Assembly: GCA_964570205.1 (NCBI GenBank)
Contig: CAZMXI010000161.1
Span: 1 to 11,098, forward strand
Direction of reading: 5' to 3'
DNA from: CAZMXI01 sp964570205
GTDB lineage: Bacteria; Planctomycetota; Phycisphaerae; Tepidisphaerales; Tepidisphaeraceae
Length of the DNA: 11,098 bases
Shown in pieces: positions 1 through 5,276 of the stretch (the stretch's first letter is position 1; every line of letters starts with the position of its first letter). The notes below the pieces were generated by a model, which did no database searches, was not told the origin of the DNA, and saw only the letters and a program-made list of their open reading frames with translations. The translations under genes and the position numbers were made by a program.

Positions 1-41
1 AGCTCCTCAGACTCACACCCTCGCGGCTTGCCGACTATTCA

Positions 42-55
42 CTTGTCAAAGAGCA
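42..55 (-). promoter_or_regulatory. boxA antitermination element of a probable rRNA operon leader
   Basis: Read on the minus strand this is TGCTCTTTGACAAG, a close match to the bacterial rrn boxA (E. coli TGCTCTTTAACA). BoxA RNA is bound by NusB/NusE and protects rRNA transcription from Rho. It lies about 40 nt downstream of a strong promoter-like pair and follows a small hairpin, the usual order promoter, boxB-like hairpin, boxA. No 16S sequence is inside the window, so the rRNA operon itself is inferred. A boxA in front of another gene type remains possible. Confidence 0.6.
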
Positions 56-73
56 ATCGGAAAACGCATTCCG

Positions 74-88
74 TCCCCGCATTGGGGA
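74..88 (-). promoter_or_regulatory. boxB-like hairpin in the rRNA leader
   Basis: On the minus strand a perfect 5-bp stem (TCCCC/GGGGA) closes a 5-nt loop (AATGC). It sits between the candidate -10 element and boxA, where rrn leaders often carry a boxB hairpin. The expected transcription start falls close to its 5' arm, so the first bases of the transcript may form it. The stem is short and its role is inferred from position only. Confidence 0.35.
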
Positions 89-93
89 GCGGA

Positions 94-121
94 AGAATAC
101 CCTGCATTCTGTCGGTGTCAA
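94..121 (-). promoter_or_regulatory. Sigma-70 promoter, probably of an rRNA operon leaving the left edge
   Basis: On the minus strand a perfect -35 TTGACA (116-121) is followed after 16 bp by TATTCT (94-99, 4 of 6 to consensus) and a C-rich stretch. This is the best housekeeping promoter in the window. Transcription would run leftward through the hairpin and boxA and off the edge. An A-rich segment upstream (about 131-146, containing AAAACG on the minus strand) could act as a weak UP element. The rRNA assignment rests on boxA. Confidence 0.6.
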
Positions 122-285
122 GGGGCTGGTGTTACGTTTTGTGCCGTCGATAAGCCGTCGGCCTTCAAGCACTAAGCGCATCCGAAGGCACGACGGACAC
201 TCTAGGGCGTAGCGATCCACTGACCCCAGATGCCAAACATGGTGTAATCGATGCCGGACACACACAACGGATGGGAGCGGTGGGC

Positions 286-1851
286 TCACCGGGGGTCCCG
301 ATCAGCCGGTTGAGTCGCCGGCTGCGACGCCGGCGCCGCAGCGGCCTGAACGACGATGACACAGTCGTAAAATTCCGATTCCGCCGGCGGTACGCCGGCC
401 GGCTTGGCCCGATTAACCATGCCGCCCATGCCAGCGCCTCCCGCCCCGAACGCTCCGGCGGAGGGGCGGGTTCCCGGCAATGAAGGCTCGGCGACGGCCT
501 GGGCTGCGTCGGCAGCAGTGATGCTCCGCTGGCCAGGGCCTGGTGACCTCGCCTGCGGGGCGGCTGTGCTATTCGCGGCCCCGCGCAAACCGCCGCCATA
601 GCCGCCGGAAACGGTCGCTTTGGCGCGGTTGGCGGGGGAGTCCCATGCCGCCGGGGGCCCACCGTGAGCGACTCTCGTGTCACTGACCAAGGCGACTTGA
701 TGGTTCTGCGGCTGCGAAAGGTCACCCGCCAGGCGATCAATCTGATCGCGAGTCAGTTGCCGCGCCAGCACAACGATGGACCCTTCGGGCCATGGAGAGG
801 AAGGCGCGGGCCTACTGGGGGCCTGTTGCGCGGCGGCGATCTGCATCCGCGGGCTCGGCAACGGCGAATTCACCGCCTCGCCGTCGAGTTTCGCGCCAAG
901 CAGGGCGTCGATGGTGCGGGAGCGTGTCAACTCCGCGCCCGCCTGGGCCGCGACACGCTGCCCCCCCCGACCGCCGCGCGCGGCATCGGATTCCGTGGTG
1001 GACCGGCCGGCGGCCAGGGCCATGTCGATCTGGCGGTCCTGCAAGCGCTGATTCGTCATGGCATATGCAATCTGCTCCCTCAGCCGATCCTGCTGGACGT
1101 TGTCGGTCGCCGACCAGTTGATGCGGTTTGACTCGAGGTAGTTGACCACGTCGGAATTCGCCTGGCGGACGTCGGACGTCTGGACGGTGATGATGACCGT
1201 TCGGCCTTCCACGTTGATGGGTAAAGCCTCATCGCCGCCGCGGCGAGCACCGGCCGCTCCCATCTTGTTCATGAGGCGCGGCGCCGCCGAGCCGACGCCC
1301 GCGTCGGCCACGGCAAATGGAGACAATTCCATATCGCCCGGGTGACGTTCCAGCGTGTCATCGCCCTTGCGCGCGATCGCGACCTGGCTATCGATGCCGC
1401 CGGCCACGGCCTCAGCCGCATCGCGACGGCCGGCGGCCTCTCGCTCTTCCTGGGCCGACTGTTGCAGCGCTGTCATCGGCGGATGACGCGTGGGCAGGAT
1501 CGAGTAAACGACGAAACCCAGACCCAACGCCAGCAGGAGCACGGCGGCGGCGGAGAGATACTGAGTCCACCGATTGATGCGGAGAAGAACTGGGGGCTGG
1601 TCGTCATGGCGAAAGTCCAGCAGGGCGTCTCGCTCAAGCTGGGAACGCAGTTCCTGGTTGAGACTGGCGGGCGCAGCCTCGCGGGGCAGGCCCTGGAGGA
1701 GGCGCTTCTGCTGCACGAGGTCAACCAGCAAGGCCGCGTGGGCGGGATGCTCGGCCAGAAGACGCTCGATCTCCGCCTTGTCCTCGGGCGGCAGGTCGCC
1801 GTCGACGTAGGCGCAAAGCTTGGCTTCGATATGTTCGGCGTTCTCAGCCAT
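286..1851 (-). CDS. Large membrane anti-sigma factor-like protein
   Basis: A 521-residue protein, probably the membrane-bound inhibitor of the ECF sigma factor encoded just upstream. Residues 1-55 resemble the anti-sigma domain of the zinc-finger (zf-HC2/ZAS) family: a helix with AYVDGDL, then a second helix ending in HPAH. In that family the second region is H-x3-C-x2-C; here the positions are Leu31, His35 and His38, so both Cys are replaced by His. Cys13 and His7 are the only other obvious ligands. A transmembrane helix spans about 98-118, leaving some 400 residues outside the cytoplasm. These include two beta-alpha segments (about 207-250 and 355-390), glycine/alanine/proline-rich linkers (about 410-490) and a final strand FYDCVIVVQ. 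Family members are usually about 200 residues, so the outer part is unusually large. A weak Shine-Dalgarno (GGTGAA) precedes the ATG. The gene lies 118 bp after the sigma gene on the same strand. Function is inferred from the N-terminus and context. Confidence 0.75.
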   Translation of the reverse strand: MAENAEHIEAKLCAYVDGDLPPEDKAEIERLLAEHPAHAALLVDLVQQKRLLQGLPREAAPASLNQELRSQLERDALLDFRHDDQPPVLLRINRWTQYLSAAAVLLLALGLGFVVYSILPTRHPPMTALQQSAQEEREAAGRRDAAEAVAGGIDSQVAIARKGDDTLERHPGDMELSPFAVADAGVGSAAPRLMNKMGAAGARRGGDEALPINVEGRTVIITVQTSDVRQANSDVVNYLESNRINWSATDNVQQDRLREQIAYAMTNQRLQDRQIDMALAAGRSTTESDAARGGRGGQRVAAQAGAELTRSRTIDALLGAKLDGEAVNSPLPSPRMQIAAAQQAPSRPAPSSPWPEGSIVVLARQLTRDQIDRLAGDLSQPQNHQVALVSDTRVAHGGPPAAWDSPANRAKATVSGGYGGGLRGAANSTAAPQARSPGPGQRSITAADAAQAVAEPSLPGTRPSAGAFGAGGAGMGGMVNRAKPAGVPPAESEFYDCVIVVQAAAAPASQPATQPADRDPR

Positions 1852-1875
1852 GGATGTTCTTCACCGTCTGCAAAT

Positions 1876-1904
1876 CACATACTGGCAAGCACAATCGACG
1901 TCAA
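1876..1904 (-). promoter_or_regulatory. Weak candidate promoter for the anti-sigma gene
   Basis: In the 118-bp gap between the sigma and anti-sigma genes the minus strand has TTGACG (1899-1904), then 17 bp, then TATGTG (1876-1881, only 3 of 6 to consensus). Fourteen bp upstream of the -35 is CGTAACAC (1919-1926). The same -35 hexamer, with a related GTAAC box at the same distance, lies upstream of the sigma gene. This could give separate expression of the anti-sigma factor, but the -10 is poor. Confidence 0.2.
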
Positions 1905-1969
1905 CGGACCGATCCGCCGTGTTACGACAACGCCGGCCGTCCTGGACGAGCCTGGAAAGCGCTCGGGAA

Positions 1970-2635
1970 TCATTGGTGCCCGGTCAGGTAGCCCTGAAGC
2001 TGCTCTCTCAGGGCGAGCCTGGCGCGGAACAGCCGGCTCTTGAGGGTTCCCAGCGGCAGGCCGAGGATGTCGGCCATCTGCTGGTAATCAAAACCCTCGA
2101 CGTCGCGCATCACGAGCACAGCACGGTACTCGGCATCCAGTCGGCCAAGCGCCGACACGACCTGTTCGGCGGTTTCCCGCTGTTCCAGGTCCTCGTCGGG
2201 CGGGGCTGTGCCGGTAGCCGCGAGGCGATCGATGAGGCTGGTTGCCTGATCATCGCCGTGATGCGCGCGGCCGTTGCCGCCGGTGGCGGAGAGGGAGAAG
2301 ACCCTGTGCCGCTGGACCTTCCGAAGCTGGCTGATCGCCAGATTGACTGCGATGCGGAAGAGCCAGGTGTAGGCGGACGAGTCGCCGCGGAAGCTGTCGA
2401 GTTTCATCAACCCGCGCGTAAAGGCTTCCTGCGTCAGCTCACGGGCCTCCTCGCGATCTCCGACGAGGCGGAGCACCGCATTGTAGAGCCGGTCCTGGTA
2501 GGCCAGCACGATCTGGCCATACGCAGCCCGATCGCCCTTTTGGGCGCGGCGGAGCCAATCCGATTCCTGCCCCTCTTCGTGGGGCGGGTTCAGCGGCAAA
2601 TCCGCTTCGAATTGTGCTCCACCCAAGCTCGACAT
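1970..2635 (-). CDS. ECF-family RNA polymerase sigma factor (RpoE-like)
   Basis: A 221-residue extracytoplasmic-function sigma factor that directs RNA polymerase to stress or envelope-signal promoters. Region 2 covers about residues 26-108, with the typical DRLYNAVLRLVGDREEARELTQ helix pair and a region 2.3/2.4-like segment WLFRIAVNLAISQLRK. A polar, variable linker follows (about 109-150). Region 4 covers about 155-212, with the helix-turn-helix GFDYQQMADILGLPLGTLKS that reads the -35 element. There is no region 1 or 3, as expected for the ECF class. It is followed on the same strand by a membrane anti-sigma-like gene, the common ECF pair. No good Shine-Dalgarno lies just before the ATG, and an ECF-type promoter ends only 7 nt upstream, so the message may be leaderless. 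The first 20-25 residues are not conserved-looking, and a later start cannot be excluded. The target regulon cannot be seen here. Confidence 0.93.
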   Translation of the reverse strand: MSSLGGAQFEADLPLNPPHEEGQESDWLRRAQKGDRAAYGQIVLAYQDRLYNAVLRLVGDREEARELTQEAFTRGLMKLDSFRGDSSAYTWLFRIAVNLAISQLRKVQRHRVFSLSATGGNGRAHHGDDQATSLIDRLAATGTAPPDEDLEQRETAEQVVSALGRLDAEYRAVLVMRDVEGFDYQQMADILGLPLGTLKSRLFRARLALREQLQGYLTGHQ

Positions 2636-2642
2636 CGGTTTA

Positions 2643-2667
2643 GACGCAGTTCTCCGGTACAGGTTCC
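2643..2667 (-). promoter_or_regulatory. Candidate ECF-type autoregulatory promoter of the sigma gene
   Basis: On the minus strand GGAAC (2663-2667) is followed after 16 bp by CGTC (2643-2646). This fits the general ECF promoter pattern GGAAC-N16/17-CGTC. It points into the ECF sigma gene whose ATG begins at 2635, leaving 7 bp between the -10 element and the start codon. Autoregulation is common for ECF factors, which supports the reading. Transcription from it would give a leaderless or nearly leaderless message. Confidence 0.45.
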
Positions 2668-2725
2668 CCGCAAAAGAATCCGCGGTCCAGGAATAGTCCT
2701 CCGTGACGACTAACCCAGAGCGGCC

Positions 2726-2754
2726 AATATGCCAGCCGGGGAATATAACGTCAA
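2726..2754 (-). promoter_or_regulatory. Candidate housekeeping promoter upstream of the sigma gene
   Basis: On the minus strand TTGACG (2749-2754, 5 of 6 to consensus) is followed after 17 bp by CATATT (2726-2731, 4 of 6). A transcript would start near 2719 and have a leader of about 85 nt before the sigma ATG. It would provide basal expression alongside the proximal ECF-type promoter. A tandem repeat lies 14 bp upstream of the -35. Confidence 0.35.
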
Positions 2755-2768
2755 TCGCGGAGTGTTTT

Positions 2769-2787
2769 GCGTTACAAAAGCGTTACA
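2769..2787 (-). repeat. Tandem TGTAACGC boxes, 11-bp spacing, upstream of the sigma gene
   Basis: Two perfect copies of TGTAACGC (minus strand; 2780-2787 and 2769-2776) are separated by 3 bp, giving an 11-bp repeat length, about one helical turn. They lie just upstream of the candidate TTGACG/CATATT promoter, in the place of an activator or response-regulator site. No regulator gene in the window is an obvious candidate. The site is in the AT-richer 286-bp region between the sigma gene and the stop of the GNAT gene, where no credible coding sequence is seen. Confidence 0.4.
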
Positions 2788-2921
2788 TTATCGGCACCGG
2801 CCAGAAGTTGTTGTTTGGATGGAACATGCGCCCACCGGTCCCAAAGGCCGGCGGCGCGAACTTCACTCCATCAAGAGTGATATGCGCAGGAACTGGGGAA
2901 GTCGCAGAATTGTCATTGGCA

Positions 2922-3737
2922 TCAAACGGCCAAGATGTCCGGGGCGAAGTATGCTGGGATTGAGCCCACCGGAACGAAACCGATACGGCGGTAGAGGGCC
3001 AACGCGGGGCTATTGGTGGAAGAGATCGAGAGCATGACGTGGCGGAACTGGGCCCGGGCGCAGATTTCGAGGGCTCGGGCGAGCATGAGCCGGCCGAGGC
3101 CGCGGCGGCGGTGGGATTCGGCGACATAGACCTGGTCGATCCGGCCGATCTCGCCGACGGCGAGAACGCCCGCATGGGCGACGGGCTGGCCGTCGAGCAG
3201 GGCCAGCAGGGCATCGAAGTGGGGGTCATCGAGGTGGAGCATGGCCGCGCCGGCGAGTTGGGGAGTGTTCCATCGGCGCGCGGATTCCTGGTGAAGCTCG
3301 TAGGCATGCCGGAAGCTGGCGCGGGCGGGGATGACCTTGAGATCCGGGATTTCGGGCACGTCGATGGAGTTGGTGGCGGGCAGGATGAGCACGTCGGCCG
3401 GCACCGGGTGATAGCCAAGGGAAAGCAGATGGTCGAGCATGGGGCGGGTCCGGTCCGCCGGGGCGGAGGGGTTGATGGTCCATGAATAGCAGCGGGTCTT
3501 GCGGGCGGCGAAGTGGGCGGCCGCCTGGTCGAAGGCACCCTGCGGAGAGAGGCCGGGCGGCAGGGCGACATCGCGCATGTTGTTGGCGTCGAAGATGGCC
3601 GGAAAGGCCGGGTTGGCATAGGCGGTGCCGAAATCGAGATCGGCCGGCTCTGCCAGATGCTCGGTCCAGCGGGCCTCGGTCTGAAGGAAGAGACGGAGCA
3701 GGTCCTGGGCCGGGGTGGGGAGGATGGGCAAAGGCAT
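2922..3737 (-). CDS. GNAT-family N-acetyltransferase
   Basis: A 271-residue protein whose C-terminal half (about 130-271) is a GCN5-related acetyltransferase domain. It has the strand GRIDQVYVAES followed by the acetyl-CoA pyrophosphate loop RRRGLGR (210-216), then a strand and the late motif with Asn242, Tyr249 and GF (253-254). The N-terminal 120 residues do not show this motif and may be a degenerate second GNAT-like half, as in two-domain members. The substrate cannot be predicted. The frame stays open for 54 codons upstream, but the ATG at 3737 is preferred: the upstream part is low-complexity, would overlap the divergent gene's start, and a perfect TATAAT lies just before 3737. The neighbours do not point to a pathway: the sigma gene lies downstream on the same strand and the isomerase-like gene is divergent. 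Confidence 0.85.
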   Translation of the reverse strand: MPLPILPTPAQDLLRLFLQTEARWTEHLAEPADLDFGTAYANPAFPAIFDANNMRDVALPPGLSPQGAFDQAAAHFAARKTRCYSWTINPSAPADRTRPMLDHLLSLGYHPVPADVLILPATNSIDVPEIPDLKVIPARASFRHAYELHQESARRWNTPQLAGAAMLHLDDPHFDALLALLDGQPVAHAGVLAVGEIGRIDQVYVAESHRRRGLGRLMLARALEICARAQFRHVMLSISSTNSPALALYRRIGFVPVGSIPAYFAPDILAV

Positions 3738-3743
3738 CAGTGC

Positions 3744-3770
3744 ATTATAGGGAAGATGATAAACGGTGAA
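3744..3770 (-). promoter_or_regulatory. Promoter of the GNAT gene, possibly leaderless
   Basis: On the minus strand a perfect TATAAT (3744-3749) lies 6 bp before the ATG at 3737. The best -35 is TTCACC (3765-3770, 4 of 6) with a short 15-bp spacer. A normal start, 6-7 bp after the -10, would fall on the start codon itself, and no Shine-Dalgarno is seen. A leaderless message is therefore likely if this promoter is real. Confidence 0.4.
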
Positions 3771-3850
3771 GGATAAGGGGCTAAGCGCGAGTGGGGGCAG
3801 TGATGGGCGTTCTCTTGCGGGAGGTAAACGCCGCGAGTAGCGTTTGGGGG

Positions 3851-4672
3851 ATGAAGTTGTGTTTTTCGACGCTGGCCTGCCCGAACTGGAGCCTGCCACA
3901 GGTGGTCGGGGCGGCCGCGGCCTATGGCATACACGGATTCGACCCGCGCGGTATCGGCGCGGAGATCGACATCACGAAGCTCGACGGCTTTGACGCCGAG
4001 CTGGATTCCACGCTGGAACTGCTCAAGGAGCACGGGCTGGTCATGCCATGCCTGAACACATCGATCACGCTGGTGACGCCGGCGGCCGAGCGATGGAGCA
4101 TGATGCTGGGTGAGTGCCAGCGCTACGCGCATCTGGCGGGGCGGACGGGGTCGAAGTACCTGCGGATTTTCGGCGGGGCGCTGCTCAAGGGCATCAGCCA
4201 CGAGCAGGCGCTGCTGATGGCGCAGCGCCACCTGCGGCAACTGGTGCACATCTGCCGGCCGAACGACTGCCAGGTCATCCTGGAGACGCACGATGAATGG
4301 GCGGGCAGCGCGGCGATCATGGAACTGGTAAGCACCTTCCCTGCCAATGAGGTGGGGGTATTGTGGGATGTGGAACATCCGTATCGGCGGGGCGAGCGGC
4401 CGGAGTTGACGGCGCAGGCGATCAAGTCGCACCTGAGGCATGTGCATTTCAAGGACTCGGCGGTGGTGGAAGGCAAGAGCCTGCCGCGGCTGCTGGGCAA
4501 GGGAGACCTGCCGCTGAAGCGGTTCATCTCCGCGTTGAAGGGCGTCGGGTACGACGGGTGGATTTGCCTGGAGACGGAGAAACGATGGCACCCCCAGGAC
4601 GCCCCCGAGCCTGAACAGAGCCTGCCGCAGTTTGTGCGGTTTATGAAGGCGAACTGGGCCGCGGGGAAATGA
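3851..4672 (+). CDS. Sugar phosphate isomerase/epimerase-like TIM-barrel protein
   Basis: A 273-residue single-domain protein of the xylose isomerase-like TIM-barrel / AP endonuclease 2 superfamily. It begins MKLCFSTLACPNWSL, the usual first strand of these proteins. Likely metal ligands sit at strand ends: Glu145 (LETHDEW), Asp173 and His176 (WDVEHP), His199 (HVHFKDS) and Glu241 (CLETEKRWHP). This is the set expected for a divalent-metal sugar isomerase or epimerase, and the length is typical. There is no signal peptide, so it should be cytoplasmic. The substrate is unknown; relatives act on keto-sugars, inositol derivatives or hydroxypyruvate. The frame is open upstream with ATG codons at 3791 and 3803. 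The start at 3851 is chosen because it matches the family N-terminus, although the ribosome site is poor (a G-run directly before ATG). The gene is divergent from the GNAT gene and convergent with dtd. Confidence 0.88.
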   Translation: MKLCFSTLACPNWSLPQVVGAAAAYGIHGFDPRGIGAEIDITKLDGFDAELDSTLELLKEHGLVMPCLNTSITLVTPAAERWSMMLGECQRYAHLAGRTGSKYLRIFGGALLKGISHEQALLMAQRHLRQLVHICRPNDCQVILETHDEWAGSAAIMELVSTFPANEVGVLWDVEHPYRRGERPELTAQAIKSHLRHVHFKDSAVVEGKSLPRLLGKGDLPLKRFISALKGVGYDGWICLETEKRWHPQDAPEPEQSLPQFVRFMKANWAAGK

Positions 4673-4792
4673 CCGATGGGGTGAAACGGAAGAAGTGAGT
4701 CGCGAGTGCACGAAGGCGGCTTTGGGTGGGGAGAGTGGGTCGTCCTGTTGCTCGCGGCCCGTGCCTTCGGTCAGGTGCGGAGCATTTGAAGC

Positions 4793-5245
4793 TCACGGCT
4801 CGGGTTTTCGGCTGTCGAGGAGAAAAGTGACGGGACCGTCGTTGGTGAGGGGAACGGACATGTCCGCGCCGAACTGGCCGGTGGCGGTGGGAATGCCGGT
4901 GTCGCGGACGAGTTGGGCGAACTGGTCGAAGAGTTGGCGGCCGGTTTCGGGCGGGGCGGCGGCGTCGAAAGACGGGCGGCGGCCTTTGCGGGTGGCGGCG
5001 GCGACGGTGAAGTTGCTGACCAGCAGGATGCTGCCGCCGGACTGGCGGATGTCGATGTCGAAGTGCTTGTCGGCGTTGCGGAAGATGCGGAGGGTGGCGA
5101 GCTTGTCGGCCATCCAGCGGAGGTCATCGACGGTGTCGGTGGCGTGGATGGCGGCCAGGACGACCATGCCGGGGCCGATCCGGGCGACAGTCTGGCCATC
5201 GACCATGACGGCGGCCTGGGTGACGCGCTGGAGGATGGAGATCAT
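4793..5245 (-). CDS. dtd: D-aminoacyl-tRNA deacylase
   Basis: A 150-residue cytoplasmic enzyme that hydrolyses D-amino acids (for example D-Tyr) from mischarged tRNA, keeping them out of proteins. The length is normal for the family. It begins MISILQRVTQAAVMVDG, as Dtd proteins do. The two signature motifs are present: SNFTV (77-81) in place of the usual SQFTL, and NDGPVT (135-140), which carries the Gly-cisPro element (Gly137-Pro138) that gives chirality selection. KGRRPSF (87-93) is also typical. The Asn78 change from Gln is conservative. The frame is open far upstream inside mtaB, but only the ATG at 5245 gives the family N-terminus. The gene follows mtaB by 31 bp on the same strand and is probably co-transcribed. 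It is convergent with the isomerase-like gene. No clear terminator is visible in the 120-bp convergent gap. Confidence 0.95.
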   Translation of the reverse strand: MISILQRVTQAAVMVDGQTVARIGPGMVVLAAIHATDTVDDLRWMADKLATLRIFRNADKHFDIDIRQSGGSILLVSNFTVAAATRKGRRPSFDAAAPPETGRQLFDQFAQLVRDTGIPTATGQFGADMSVPLTNDGPVTFLLDSRKPEP

Positions 5246-5256
5246 GAGGGGATTGT

Positions 5257-5271
5257 CTTTCCCTGGGAAAG
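5257..5271 (-). repeat. Perfect 15-bp palindrome between mtaB and dtd
   Basis: The sequence has 7-bp arms CTTTCCC and GGGAAAG around one central base. It lies wholly within the 31-bp gap between the mtaB stop and the dtd start. The one-base centre makes a tight RNA hairpin unlikely, though opening the inner pairs would allow one. On the dtd-sense strand the second arm (AGGGAAAG) is also the closest thing to a ribosome-binding site for dtd. Its role is unknown. Confidence 0.4.
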
Positions 5272-5276
5272 CGTTT

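Noticed and set aside
35..289. An 84-codon minus-strand open frame after the anti-sigma gene
   Set aside because: It runs through the rRNA-type promoter, hairpin and boxA, overlaps the anti-sigma stop and has no ribosome-binding site or family features.
2783..2921. A minus-strand frame ending in a plausible-looking protein tail just downstream of the GNAT stop
   Set aside because: The frame is only the continuation of an off-frame reading of the GNAT gene and has no convincing start or ribosome site. A gene remnant cannot be shown.
2703..2963. Short plus-strand open frames between the sigma gene and the GNAT gene
   Set aside because: They overlap the GNAT 3' end and the promoter elements, and their translations show no family features. 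The region is better explained as regulatory DNA.
4701..4769. Inverted repeats CGAAGGC/GCCTTCG and CGCGAG/CTCGCG in the convergent gap, as a possible terminator
   Set aside because: The arms are about 45 nt apart, cross instead of nesting, and no U-run follows on either strand.
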